Shown: positions 25,320 through 34,214 of the stretch, one piece after another
Numbering within the stretch: the first letter of the stretch is position 1
Layout of the letters: the number at the start of each line of letters is the position of its first letter
Source: Christiangramia sediminis
Lineage (GTDB): Bacteria; Bacteroidota; Bacteroidia; Flavobacteriales; Flavobacteriaceae
DNA: 64,000 bases
Direction of reading: 5' to 3'
NCBI RefSeq assembly: GCF_020552705.1
Contig: NZ_JAJBZG010000004.1
Coordinates: 124,001-188,000, forward strand
Notes under the pieces: generated by a model
The model's input: only the letters and a program-made list of their open reading frames with translations
Told to the model about the DNA's origin: nothing
Database searches by the model: none
Position numbers and translations under genes: made by a program

Positions 25320-25604
25320 ATGGAGATCAAGCATAAAGAAAGCAACAGCCGCGGCATGTTCTATATAGAAAATGAAAAAGGCCTCATCGGTGAATTAACC
25401 TATCGTAAGAATGAAAACAATGTTCTTACGATAGATCATACCGAAGTGAAACGTGAAATGGAGAACCAGGGTATTGGTTCCAGCCTAATCAAAGAAAGTG
25501 TTGAATTTGCACGAAAACATAATTTAAAGATAGACCCGCTTTGTCCTTTTGCAGAAGTTCAGTTTGACCTGCATAAATCTTATGAAGATGTTCGGGCTAG
25601 CTAA
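25320..25604 (+). CDS. Small GNAT-like acetyltransferase (NATD1/YjdJ type)
   Basis: A 94-residue protein of the short GNAT type. It has FYIENEKGLIGELTYRK, the strand LTIDHTEVKREMENQGIGSS with the acetyl-CoA loop (QGIGSSLI), and the closing KIDPLCPFAEVQF, where this family has a conserved P.C.F/Y segment. The start at ATG 25320 leaves a seven-base gap after clpP and removes odd N-terminal residues. An earlier ATG at 25293 would overlap clpP by 20 bases. It is probably co-transcribed with clpP and the L,D-transpeptidase gene. The acetyl acceptor is unknown. Confidence 0.85.
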   Translation: MEIKHKESNSRGMFYIENEKGLIGELTYRKNENNVLTIDHTEVKREMENQGIGSSLIKESVEFARKHNLKIDPLCPFAEVQFDLHKSYEDVRAS

Positions 25605-25634
25605 GGCCTGAACAACTTTGATTAAATTTCTTTT

Positions 25635-27266
25635 ATGCGAAGCCCCAGATTAACATTCGCCTTTATTTGCCTGCTACTTATTTCGGCCTGTAAGAGTGAT
25701 CAGGAAGAACCTGGGATAGAAGAGCGAAATGAAGTTGAAGAAATAACTTTCCTTACCGAGAATGACGATATTGAAGACTTTTTTGATGATTCTGAAGCGG
25801 GAATAACCCAATTATACAATAGCACCGAGGTTTCAGGTTTTTATAGGGAACGCGATTTTCAGCCAGTCTGGACCAAACGAGAGCTGCGGGAAGATCTTTT
25901 CAGAAATATTGAAAATATTGAGGAGGAAGGACTATTTTTTGAAGATTATCATGGAGAAGAACTTCAAAAATTATTCCGTTCGCTGGATACTAATTCTGAA
26001 GAAGAGAATAACCTGTTGGAAATACTTCTTACAGATTCATATTTAAGACTTTCAAAAGACCTCGCCACCGGAAAATTAGATCCTACCACTATCCATGAAA
26101 TCTGGGGAACACCCTTAAATGAAATTAATTCCCTGGAATTATTAGAAAATGCCATTTTACGCGGTGATATTCAGAAAAGCTTAGATACTCTAAAATCTAA
26201 ACATATTGTATATCGTCAATTAAAATCTGCCTTAAAAGATTTCAAGAAGACCGGTATTGCAGATAAAACTACTACAAAAATAAACCAGGGAAAGCTTATA
26301 AGACCAGGTGAAAGTAGCGATAGAATATTCTCTGTAACCAAAAGACTTACTGAACTGGGTTATTTTAAGGGCACTATTGACTCTACAAATACAGCTTATA
26401 ACGAAGACATTCAGGAAGCAGTTAAAAAATTTCAACTTGATCACGACTTGCAGGTAGATGCACTTCTTGGCAAAACCACTATTTCCAATCTTAATCTCAC
26501 CAAGGAAGATCGCTATCACCAAATTATTGTAAATCTGGAGAGATGGCGTTGGTTCCCCAGGGATCTAGGGGAACATTATATCATTGTGAACATTCCCGGT
26601 TATGAATTAAATGTGGTAAAAAATACCGATACGGTAGGAACTCATAAGATCATGGTGGGAACTGAAGTTAGAAAAACCCCTGTTTTCTCAGATGAGATAG
26701 CTTATATTATCTACAATCCAACCTGGACCATTCCCCCAACAATAAAAAAGAATGATGTGATCCCGGGAGCTAAAAAAGATATAGGCTATTTTCAGAAAAA
26801 GAATATCAGAATATATGACAGTAAAGGTAACAGTGTAGACCCTTCTACAGTAGACTGGAACTCTTCAAAAGCCCGATCTTACATCTACAGACAACCGGCC
26901 GGACCTACAAATCCTCTGGGTCTTGTCAAGATCATTTATCCCAATAAGTATATGATCTATCTACATGACACCCCTTCTAAAAATTTATTCGAAAAGAATA
27001 CCAGGGCACAAAGTTCAGGTTGTGTGCGGGTACAGGATGCACTTGGACTGGCCAGTTATCTTTTAAATGACCAGGAGAAGTATGACGACAAGAAAATTGA
27101 GGATATTCTCAAATCTGGCAGGACAACTGAAATTCCGGTAAAACAAAAGGTAAAGGTTCATCACTTTTACTGGACTGCCTACCAAAAAAAAGATACCATC
27201 AAATTTATTGATGATATCTATAATTTAGATCAGAAAACATGGGATAAATTAAAACCCGAATCCTGA
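25635..27266 (+). CDS. L,D-transpeptidase lipoprotein (YcbB/LdtD type)
   Basis: A 543-residue lipoprotein. The signal MRSPRLTFAFICLLLISAC has its lipobox Cys at 19, then comes a scaffold region, a peptidoglycan-binding domain (about 225-285, KRLTELGYFKG...VKKFQLDHDLQVDALLG) and a YkuD catalytic domain (about 315-480) with HDTP and SSGCVRVQDALGLA, where Cys is the nucleophile. YcbB-type enzymes make 3-3 cross-links in peptidoglycan. Periplasmic and anchored to a membrane. Its stop abuts that of a second, convergent L,D-transpeptidase-like gene. Confidence 0.93.
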   Translation: MRSPRLTFAFICLLLISACKSDQEEPGIEERNEVEEITFLTENDDIEDFFDDSEAGITQLYNSTEVSGFYRERDFQPVWTKRELREDLFRNIENIEEEGLFFEDYHGEELQKLFRSLDTNSEEENNLLEILLTDSYLRLSKDLATGKLDPTTIHEIWGTPLNEINSLELLENAILRGDIQKSLDTLKSKHIVYRQLKSALKDFKKTGIADKTTTKINQGKLIRPGESSDRIFSVTKRLTELGYFKGTIDSTNTAYNEDIQEAVKKFQLDHDLQVDALLGKTTISNLNLTKEDRYHQIIVNLERWRWFPRDLGEHYIIVNIPGYELNVVKNTDTVGTHKIMVGTEVRKTPVFSDEIAYIIYNPTWTIPPTIKKNDVIPGAKKDIGYFQKKNIRIYDSKGNSVDPSTVDWNSSKARSYIYRQPAGPTNPLGLVKIIYPNKYMIYLHDTPSKNLFEKNTRAQSSGCVRVQDALGLASYLLNDQEKYDDKKIEDILKSGRTTEIPVKQKVKVHHFYWTAYQKKDTIKFIDDIYNLDQKTWDKLKPES

Positions 27267-28004
27267 TTATACGTTTAGAAGCCCTGATTTCTCCAGGTAA
27301 TCTTCATCACTTTTATGAATGTAGACTACTGACTTTCCTTTAATTTTATGGATAAGGTTTTTTGCAATCTTATTAGGAACGGCGGGACAACCATAGCTTC
27401 TTCCCAGTCTTCCATATCTGTTGATGAACTCAGGTTCAGCATAATCTGCTCCATGGATTACCACATAACGCTCACGTGCTTTAGAATTGAAAGCTTTTTC
27501 CATCCCGTCTATAAATAGAGATAGTCCATTTTTACCATAATAAGTTTCTCCGGTCACATAAAAACCAAGAGAACTCTGGTGAGAATTCACCTTATTAGAA
27601 AAGTTCCTGGCAAATTCACCCCCAGTATTTCTACCGTGGGCCACATACGTGTTAAATACAACCTCTCTGGTATCCATATTAAGGATCCACATCCTCTTCT
27701 TTTTAGAAGAAAGATTAAAATCTATAACCGTTAATAATGGATTGGAAACTTTGCCTGCTTCGTCAAGTTTTGTATACCCGCTAATGGCCTTTTCGAATAC
27801 AGAAAGATTAGGCATTGTAGAATTATTCACCGAAAAGATCTTGTAAAGATCTGCCACTTTTTCTTCAAAAGACTTTTTAACTTCAATTTCGAGAGATAAT
27901 TCCGGAGTTATTTTGGAATCTTTAGAATTGTTGATTTCAGCTGTGCTACTAAAAGCAAATGAGAAAATTAATACTCCAACAACCGTAAGAATTCTGTACT
28001 TCAT
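27267..28004 (-). CDS. Secreted murein L,D-transpeptidase catalytic domain protein (YkuD_2)
   Basis: A 245-residue secreted protein with signal MKYRILTVVGVLIFSFAFSS. The catalytic region has VIDFNLSSKKKRMWILNM, VAHGRNTGGEFA, VIHGADYA and GRLGRSYGCPAVP, with the presumed catalytic Cys and His. This is the YkuD_2 branch, distinct from the YcbB-type enzyme encoded next to it. It may cross-link or attach proteins to peptidoglycan. It ends one base from the convergent gene with no terminator between them. Confidence 0.9.
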   Translation of the reverse strand: MKYRILTVVGVLIFSFAFSSTAEINNSKDSKITPELSLEIEVKKSFEEKVADLYKIFSVNNSTMPNLSVFEKAISGYTKLDEAGKVSNPLLTVIDFNLSSKKKRMWILNMDTREVVFNTYVAHGRNTGGEFARNFSNKVNSHQSSLGFYVTGETYYGKNGLSLFIDGMEKAFNSKARERYVVIHGADYAEPEFINRYGRLGRSYGCPAVPNKIAKNLIHKIKGKSVVYIHKSDEDYLEKSGLLNV

Positions 28005-28504
28005 ATAATATCGTTTTTTCTATGTTTTGTTAATAAAAACCAAAAGCCTTGCCAACATACGAAAATTTAGAAAGAATTTTAATAAAACTCAAAATTTAAC
28101 AAATAGGACTTTTATATTACTAATAATGAACTTATTAGATCGAACTTTAAATGTTTTAGTAAAACGAAGAGGTTCGTTAATTATTTTATTTTATAAAAAT
28201 TTAATTGTTAAATTTTTAAGCTATTTATGATTAAAGAGTTTTAAAAAATTTGTTAAGGCTCATTTAAGCTAACATCCCTGAAGATTGCAGAGTAAAAATT
28301 TTATTCACCATACGTAGAAATAATAATAATTTTTTACTCAGAGAGATATATTCCATCCACAAACGAGTGAACTTAAGAAAAAATCAGAACCAGAAATAGC
28401 CATGAAAACTTGAATATTGTAGTTAGTTTTAATAAAACATTATACTCAGCACTTCAGGCATTGCATTGAAATGTTTTTATCTTTAACCCCAAAGTATTTA
28501 GTAG
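28005..28504. other. Gene-free AT-rich stretch between an L,D-transpeptidase gene and gpmI
   Basis: 500 bases, very AT-rich. The only open frame (28027-28230) starts without ATG and codes a low-complexity K/N/L peptide, so I do not call it. A TATCTTTA at 28478-28485 is a plausible -7-like element for gpmI. I see nothing else. Confidence 0.6.
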
Positions 28505-30022
28505 ATGAATAAGAAAGTCCTTTTAATGATATTAGATGGCTGGGGCATAACTCAGAATGAGGAAGTCTCAGCGGTTGCCAAAGCAAAAACTCCATTCATG
28601 GATTCGTTGCCGGATAAATTTCCGCATGCCACTCTAAGAACTGATGGAATGAACGTGGGACTTCCTGAAGGCCAGATGGGAAACAGTGAAGTTGGTCACA
28701 TGAATCTGGGAGCAGGTCGTATAGTTTATCAGGATCTCGTGAAGATAAATATGGCGGTTGAGAAAGATACACTTATAGACGAGCCAGTATTAGAAGAAGC
28801 TTTTACCTATGCTGTAAAAAATAAAAAACCTGTTCATTTTTTAGGCCTGGTGAGCGATGGTGGAGTTCATTCACATATAAATCATCTAAAGGGATTGCTC
28901 TCCGCTGCTGAAAAGTTGGGAGTAAAAGAAAAATATGTTCATGCATTCACCGATGGGCGTGATGTAGATCCTCACTCCGGAAAAGGTTTTATTGAGAATC
29001 TCCTTCCTCATCTTAAAGAAACGAATACCAAGCTGGCATCCGTTATTGGAAGGTATTACGCGATGGATCGTGATAACAGGTGGGAACGGGTTAAACAGGC
29101 ATATGATCTTATTGTAAAAGGAAAAGGTAAAAAATCTACGAATGCGGTGACTGCCATCCAGGAAAGTTATGACCAGGATATTAGCGACGAGTTTATAAAA
29201 CCAATCGTAATTACTGATGACAGTGGAAATCCTGTAGCCAAACTTGGTGAAAAAGAAGTCGTGATCTATTTCAATTTTAGAACCGATAGAGGCAGGCAAC
29301 TTACCCAGGCGCTTTCCCAGGATAATTTTCCCGAATACGATATGAAAAAACTTCCATTATACTACGTGACCATGACCAAGTATGATGATAGATTTAAAAA
29401 TGTAAACGTAATTTTTAAGAAATCCAATATCAAGGCAACCCTGGGAGAGGTTCTTGAATATGAAGGTAAAAAGCAAATTAGAATTGCTGAAACTGAAAAA
29501 TATCCCCATGTTACATTTTTCTTTTCCGGAGGAAGGGAAGAACCTTTTAGCGGAGAAAAAAGGATAATGTGTAATTCTCCAAAAGTAGCTACTTATGACC
29601 TTCAGCCAGAGATGAGTGCGTATGAAATAAAAGATAAGATTCTTCCTGAAATTGAAAAAGAATCAGCAGATTTCATCTGTCTTAATTTCGCTAATCCAGA
29701 CATGGTAGGACATACCGGAGATTTTGATGCTGCAGTCAAGGCCTGTGAAACGGTTGATATTTGTGCCAAAGCAGTAGGTGAAGCTGCATTTAAGAAAAAT
29801 TACTCTGTAATTATAATTGCTGACCACGGGAATAGTGAGGTTATGAAAAATCCTGACGGCAGTCCTAATACGGCCCATACTACAAATCCTGTCCCGCTAA
29901 TTTTGATGGACAAGGACATAAAAAATATTAAAGATGGTAAGTTAGGAAATATCGCCCCGACTATCTTAAAACTTATGGGTATAACCCAACCAGATCTAAT
30001 GACAGAAGATCCCTTAATTTAA
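28505..30022 (+). CDS. gpmI: 2,3-bisphosphoglycerate-independent phosphoglycerate mutase
   Basis: A 505-residue glycolytic enzyme, the metal-dependent phosphoglycerate mutase of the alkaline phosphatase superfamily. It has LMILDGWGI (metal Asp), the phosphorylated Ser61 in GQMGNSEVGHMNLGAGR, HFLGLVSDGGVHSH, FTDGRDVDP, GRYYAMDRDNRWER, FRTDRGRQLT, NPDMVGHTGDFDA and IIADHGNSE. Length is standard. It heads a plus-strand run of genes; a thioredoxin-like lipoprotein gene follows after nine bases. Confidence 0.98.
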   Translation: MNKKVLLMILDGWGITQNEEVSAVAKAKTPFMDSLPDKFPHATLRTDGMNVGLPEGQMGNSEVGHMNLGAGRIVYQDLVKINMAVEKDTLIDEPVLEEAFTYAVKNKKPVHFLGLVSDGGVHSHINHLKGLLSAAEKLGVKEKYVHAFTDGRDVDPHSGKGFIENLLPHLKETNTKLASVIGRYYAMDRDNRWERVKQAYDLIVKGKGKKSTNAVTAIQESYDQDISDEFIKPIVITDDSGNPVAKLGEKEVVIYFNFRTDRGRQLTQALSQDNFPEYDMKKLPLYYVTMTKYDDRFKNVNVIFKKSNIKATLGEVLEYEGKKQIRIAETEKYPHVTFFFSGGREEPFSGEKRIMCNSPKVATYDLQPEMSAYEIKDKILPEIEKESADFICLNFANPDMVGHTGDFDAAVKACETVDICAKAVGEAAFKKNYSVIIIADHGNSEVMKNPDGSPNTAHTTNPVPLILMDKDIKNIKDGKLGNIAPTILKLMGITQPDLMTEDPLI

Positions 30023-30031
30023 ATTATTTAT

Positions 30032-30595
30032 ATGAACAAGTTCTTTATCCTACTGGCAGTTATCACTATTAGTTGTGGAAATACTGTAAGTAAAGCTACG
30101 GCAGAAACACAAACGTTAGAAGAAGAAATTCTAGATGAAGAAGAAATTCAACAGGATATGCTTTTAGGCGAATTCCATAAGCAGGATCTCCAGCAAAAAC
30201 CTTTCTCTAAATGGTTTTCACCACGCTACGAAGAATTTTCACCTGAAACCGAGTCGATGGCAACCATCCAGGAAAACATCAATGACTATAAGATCAAAGT
30301 ACTTATGGGGACCTGGTGCGGTGATAGTAAAAGAGAACTTCCTAAGCTTTTAAAAATTCTTGATAATGCCGATTATAATTACAAGAATATTGAAATGGTG
30401 GCGGTAGATTATAATAAGACCACCCCTTCAAAAATTGAGGAAGAATTAAATGTTCACCGGGTACCTACAATCATTTTTTATAAAAATGGTGAAGAAGTGA
30501 ACAGGTTTGTAGAATATTCTCAGGGGGAAAGTATTGAAGAAGATATCGCTGATATAGTGAGTGGGAAAGAGTACAAAAATTCCTACACAGAATAA
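30032..30595 (+). CDS. Thioredoxin-like lipoprotein with a single active-site cysteine
   Basis: A 187-residue protein with a short lipoprotein-type signal (MNKFFILLAVITISC), an acidic linker (EEEILDEEEIQQ), then a thioredoxin-like domain from about residue 75. The active-site region is VLMGTWCGDSKRELPKLLK, where the CxxC pair is reduced to one Cys (CGDS). The cis-Pro segment VHRVPTIIFY and the following GEEVNRFVEY are typical of the fold. A single Cys argues against a simple disulfide oxidoreductase; thiol binding, glutathione-type or peroxidase roles are possible. It follows gpmI closely and may be co-transcribed. Confidence 0.87.
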   Translation: MNKFFILLAVITISCGNTVSKATAETQTLEEEILDEEEIQQDMLLGEFHKQDLQQKPFSKWFSPRYEEFSPETESMATIQENINDYKIKVLMGTWCGDSKRELPKLLKILDNADYNYKNIEMVAVDYNKTTPSKIEEELNVHRVPTIIFYKNGEEVNRFVEYSQGESIEEDIADIVSGKEYKNSYTE

Positions 30596-30647
30596 CTTAA
30601 ACCTCACATCAATACTCAAATTAGAAAATAATAAGTAATTTCGCAAT

Positions 30648-31049
30648 ATGCCCAATTCTCTTACCATAGCAGTTGATTTTGACGGCACTATAGTAGAGAA
30701 CAGATTTCCTGAAATTGGAAAACCTATACTTTTTGCTTTTGAATCCCTCAAAAAATTACAAGATGAAGGTCATCGCTTAATTTTATGGACATATCGTAGC
30801 GGAGTAAGACTTGAGGAAGCAGTAGATTTTTGCGCCAAGAATGGACTTAAATTCTATGCCGTAAATAAGAGTTATCCTGAAGAAGAATTTGATAATACCA
30901 TCAGTAGAAAAATTCTAGCAGATATTTTTATTGACGACCGTAATCTCGGTGGTCTTAAAGGCTGGGGTGAAATATGCCAGATGCTAAGCATTGAAAATCC
31001 TCAAAAAAAGAAAAAGAAGAAAAGATCCGGTTTATTCGGAAGATTGTAA
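30648..31049 (+). CDS. HAD-type phosphatase (BT0820-like)
   Basis: A 133-residue small HAD hydrolase. It has the DxD motif in IAVDFDGTIVEN, a Thr-containing ILWTYRSG (motif II), Lys in NKSYPEE and acidic DIFIDDRNLGG (motif IV). There is no cap domain, as in the BT0820 type. The C-terminus ends in a highly basic tail (KKKKKKRSGLFGRL) that might bind nucleic acid or membrane. The substrate is unknown. It precedes map by eight bases. Confidence 0.88.
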   Translation: MPNSLTIAVDFDGTIVENRFPEIGKPILFAFESLKKLQDEGHRLILWTYRSGVRLEEAVDFCAKNGLKFYAVNKSYPEEEFDNTISRKILADIFIDDRNLGGLKGWGEICQMLSIENPQKKKKKKRSGLFGRL

Positions 31050-31057
31050 TAAAGAAT

Positions 31058-31873
31058 ATGATAATATCAAAGTCCAGAGAAGAGATAGAATTGATGCGTG
31101 AAAGTGCACTTATTGTGTCTAAAACCTTAGGAATCCTTGCACCCGAGATCAAACCGGGGGTTACTACCCTAAAGCTTGATAAGTTAGCAGAAGAATTTAT
31201 CAGAGACCATGGTGCAGTACCTGGTTTCCTGGGACTTTATGATTTCCCAAACTCACTATGCATGAGCCCTAATGCTCAGGTAGTGCATGGGATTCCAAAT
31301 GACACACCTCTAAAAGAAGGTGATATTATTTCTATTGACTGTGGTGCATTAAAAAATGGTTTTTATGGAGACCATGCCTATACTTTTGAAGTTGGGGAAG
31401 TGGCTCCTGAAGTAAAAAAGTTACTTCAAGTGACCAAAGAGTCACTGTATGTTGGAATTAGAGAATTTAAAGCGGGAAACCGCGTTGGTGATGTAGGCTA
31501 TGCTATACAGAAATATACTGAAGATCATGGTTACGGAGTTGTTAGAGAACTTGTAGGCCATGGATTAGGAAAGACCATGCATGAAGATCCTGAAATGCCC
31601 AATTATGGCAAAAGAGGAAGAGGAAAGAAATTTGTTGAAGGTATGGTGGTAGCTATAGAACCCATGATCAATTTGGGAACAAAAAGAATCAAACAGCTGC
31701 CAGACGGCTGGACCATATTAACCGCCGACAATAAGCCAAGTGCCCATTTTGAACATGATGTGGCATTGGTTGACGGAAAACCAGAATTATTATCTACATT
31801 TAAATACATCTATGAATCCTTAAATATTAATACTAAAGAAGAAGAAGAATTTAGAGCAAAAGTTTATGATTAA
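31058..31873 (+). CDS. map: Methionine aminopeptidase, type I
   Basis: A 271-residue enzyme that removes the initiator Met from new proteins. Metal ligands are visible in order: His in QVVHGIPNDTPL (substrate), Asp in ISIDCGALKNGFYGDHAYTF (two Asp), His in LVGHGLGKTMHE, Glu in VVAIEPMINLG and Glu in SAHFEHDVAL. The C-terminus is about 15 residues longer than usual (KEEEEFRAKVYD). Its end overlaps the NUMOD4-like gene by eight bases, so the two are translationally coupled. Confidence 0.97.
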   Translation: MIISKSREEIELMRESALIVSKTLGILAPEIKPGVTTLKLDKLAEEFIRDHGAVPGFLGLYDFPNSLCMSPNAQVVHGIPNDTPLKEGDIISIDCGALKNGFYGDHAYTFEVGEVAPEVKKLLQVTKESLYVGIREFKAGNRVGDVGYAIQKYTEDHGYGVVRELVGHGLGKTMHEDPEMPNYGKRGRGKKFVEGMVVAIEPMINLGTKRIKQLPDGWTILTADNKPSAHFEHDVALVDGKPELLSTFKYIYESLNINTKEEEEFRAKVYD

Positions 31874-32429
31874 AAGTTACAGACAGGAAATCTGGAAAAC
31901 CCTACACAAAGATTCCTGGGAAGACCGCTTTATCTACAAAGTCTCAAATTTCGGAAGAATGATCAGTTATCTGAAAAATCCCGAAGGAGACTTAATGAAA
32001 GGCGGAAGAGTAGGTGGATATTTAAACTTCGCGGTAAAATTGAAGAATGGAAAACACAAGACGTATTACATTCATCGCATTATTGCTGAAATGTTTTTAG
32101 AGAAAAAAGAAGGTGATCAGTATGTGATCCACAAGAATTTTGTGAAGAACGACAATCGCGTTTCTAATTTGGCATGGGCCACCAAAGACGAATGGGTCCA
32201 GCATCAATACAACAGTCCTAAAGTACAGGAAAACAAAAAGAAAAGGAAACTTAGAAAAGTTACTTCCTATTCCAAGTTAACCTATGCACAGGCTGTTATC
32301 CTGAAGAAAAAACTTTTAGATCCCGACAGAAAAACTCGTATCAGGGTACTTGCAAAGCAATTTGGAGTGTCTGAGATGCAGTTGTATCGTATTAAATCGG
32401 GTGAAAACTGGGGAGATATCGAAGTATAG
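31866..32429 (+). CDS. NUMOD4/HNH-like protein with C-terminal HTH
   Basis: A 187-residue protein. Residues 7-60 look like NUMOD4 (EIWKTL...YKVSNFGRMISYLKNPEG). Residues 70-115 look like an HNH_3-type nuclease core (YYIHRIIAEMFLEKKEG...VIHKNFVKNDNRVSNLAWAT). The C-terminus (about 140-185) looks like a helix-turn-helix (RIRVLAKQFGVSEMQLYRIK). These parts are usual in homing or phage endonucleases, but this gene overlaps map by eight bases and precedes a methyltransferase gene by three, so it is embedded in a housekeeping-like unit. The HNH segment has His and Asn, but the usual Asp after the His is replaced (HKNF). It may bind DNA without cutting. The function is unknown. Confidence 0.82.
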   Translation: MIKSYRQEIWKTLHKDSWEDRFIYKVSNFGRMISYLKNPEGDLMKGGRVGGYLNFAVKLKNGKHKTYYIHRIIAEMFLEKKEGDQYVIHKNFVKNDNRVSNLAWATKDEWVQHQYNSPKVQENKKKRKLRKVTSYSKLTYAQAVILKKKLLDPDRKTRIRVLAKQFGVSEMQLYRIKSGENWGDIEV

Positions 32430-32432
32430 AGA

Positions 32433-33197
32433 ATGAGTAATCTTTTTAAACTGGCCTTAAATTCAATTCCCAGGCCTGTTCTTATTAGAATTAGTTACCT
32501 GGTAAGGCCGTTTTTAAAGATATATCTTAAAGGTACCCGGTATACCGATCCAATAGATGGGAGCGGTTTCAGAAAGTTTTTACCTTACGGTTACGAGCAA
32601 CAGCGGGAAAATGTACTTTCCCCTTCTACCCTCTCTCTTGAGAGGCATAGGCTCTTATGGCTTTATTTGAAAAATGAAACTGAATTTTTCAAGAAGAAGC
32701 TCAAAGTTCTTCATTTTGCACCAGAGCAGGCTTTTTACAAACGTTTCAGGAAATTAAATAATCTGGAATATACCACTACAGATCTTAATTCACCGCTGGC
32801 AGATGTTAAGGCAGATATTTGTAATCTCCCTTTTGAAAATAATAGTTTCGACTTTATTTTATGCAACCACGTGCTGGAACATATTCCTGATGATAAGAAG
32901 GCGATGCAGGAATTATATCGCATCCTAAGCCCTGGCGGGACTGCTATTTTACAAATTCCGCAGGAATTGAACAGAGCGGAAACCTTTCAGGATGATACTA
33001 TTACAGATCCTAAGGAACGGGCAAAGATCTTTGGCCAATATGATCATGTCCGGGTATATGGAAGAGACTACTTCGATAAACTTAGATCTATAGGTTTTAA
33101 AGTGGAGGAAGCAGATTATACTTCAGAATTAACGGCTCAGGAAATTGACCAATTTCGTCTGGCCAAGGGAGAGATCATTCCCGTTTGCTATAAATAA
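32433..33197 (+). CDS. Class I SAM-dependent methyltransferase
   Basis: A 254-residue methyltransferase of the Methyltransf_11 type. SAM-fold marks are VLHFAPEQAFYKRF (motif I, degenerate), YTTTDLNSPLADVKADICN (acidic end of strand 2), FDFILCNHVLEHIPDDKKAM (motif IV) and LSPGGTAILQIP. The N-terminus has a basic, amphipathic 30-residue region (LVRPFLKIYLKGTRY) that may touch membrane. The substrate cannot be assigned; related proteins often modify lipids or glycans. It is the last gene of the gpmI-to-methyltransferase run and its stop abuts that of apbE (33198). Confidence 0.88.
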   Translation: MSNLFKLALNSIPRPVLIRISYLVRPFLKIYLKGTRYTDPIDGSGFRKFLPYGYEQQRENVLSPSTLSLERHRLLWLYLKNETEFFKKKLKVLHFAPEQAFYKRFRKLNNLEYTTTDLNSPLADVKADICNLPFENNSFDFILCNHVLEHIPDDKKAMQELYRILSPGGTAILQIPQELNRAETFQDDTITDPKERAKIFGQYDHVRVYGRDYFDKLRSIGFKVEEADYTSELTAQEIDQFRLAKGEIIPVCYK

Positions 33198-34211
33198 TTA
33201 TTCCACTAAATTCTTTTGAAAACCTGGAGATGAAAATATCTCCATGTCACCCTCTTTATTCGAATATAAAATATACACCTCGATATTTTCCAGGTTTTTT
33301 AGAACTTCTTTGCTTCTCTCTAGACCCAAAGCCATAAATGCAGTAGCATAACCATCGGCCAACATACAGCTTTCAGCGATAACAGAAGAGCTTAAAATAT
33401 TACTTCTTTCCGCCTTTCCCGTAAGAGGATTAATAGTATGTACGTATTTCTGACCTGAAATAGAATCAAGCCTGTATTTTCTATAATTTCCAGAGGTAGC
33501 CATAGCTGAATTTGACAATTTAACTTTAGCCTGAAGTTTACGTTTTCCTTCCTCTTGATTGGGATCATCGATTCCTACCACCCATTCAGCTTCATTTTCA
33601 AGATTTTTACCTTTTGCCCTAAGTTCACCACCAAGTTCTATCAGGTAATTTTGGACATTTTTAGCTTCAAGATATTCCGCGATAACATCTATGGTATAAC
33701 CTTTGGCGATGGCATTAAAATCAAGGTAAACAGAAGGATTTTCTTTGTGAATGGTCCCATTTTCTTTAATCCTGATCTTATCAAAACCCACAAGTTTTCT
33801 GAGAGAATCCAGCTTAACACTATCGATCTTTTTAAGAGCGTCTCCCGGCCCAAAACCGTAGGCATTAACCAGAATTCCCACTGTAGGATCAAAGAAGCCA
33901 TTACTCTCTTTATATATCTTATCTGAAGCATTAAAAACCTTTACGAAGTTATGATCGACCTTTACAGTAGTATCGCCCCGGTTTATTTTAGAAATATCAG
34001 ATTTGGTAATATAAGTACTCATAGAAGAATTGATTTCGTCCAGAATACTATCTAGAGATTTTTCAAAGTCAATTTCATCATCTGAAAAATATTTCACCAT
34101 ATAAGTGGTTCCCAGAGCCTCCCCGTTAAACTGATGACTTTTTACTTCAGTTTCAGAATTGCAGGAAAACAGCACCAAACCGAGTATGACTAAAAAAAAT
34201 ACGTTCTTCAT
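33198..34211 (-). CDS. apbE: FAD:protein FMN transferase (flavin transferase)
   Basis: A 337-residue lipoprotein (signal with LGLVLFSC, Cys at 17). It covalently attaches FMN from FAD to Thr residues in targets such as NqrB and NqrC. Family marks are EALGTTYMVKYF, DPTVGILVNAYGFGP, LDFNAIAKGYTIDVIAEYL, LIELGGELRAKG and HTINPLTGKAERSN, then SCMLADGYATAFMALG. Periplasmic face. It lies three bases downstream of the small gene at 34215-34571 and is separated from nqrF by that gene and a terminator, so read-through or a separate promoter is needed. Confidence 0.95.
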   Translation of the reverse strand: MKNVFFLVILGLVLFSCNSETEVKSHQFNGEALGTTYMVKYFSDDEIDFEKSLDSILDEINSSMSTYITKSDISKINRGDTTVKVDHNFVKVFNASDKIYKESNGFFDPTVGILVNAYGFGPGDALKKIDSVKLDSLRKLVGFDKIRIKENGTIHKENPSVYLDFNAIAKGYTIDVIAEYLEAKNVQNYLIELGGELRAKGKNLENEAEWVVGIDDPNQEEGKRKLQAKVKLSNSAMATSGNYRKYRLDSISGQKYVHTINPLTGKAERSNILSSSVIAESCMLADGYATAFMALGLERSKEVLKNLENIEVYILYSNKEGDMEIFSSPGFQKNLVE

Positions 34212-34214
34212 AAA

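Noticed and set aside
28027-28230. Open frame of 67 codons in AT-rich DNA before gpmI
   Set aside because: It starts without ATG, has low-complexity Lys/Asn/Leu content and no family resemblance; expected by chance at this base composition.
31866-32429. Interpretation as a mobile homing endonuclease insertion
   Set aside because: The gene is coupled to map by overlap, map is intact, no intron or repeat borders are visible, and base composition matches the neighbours.
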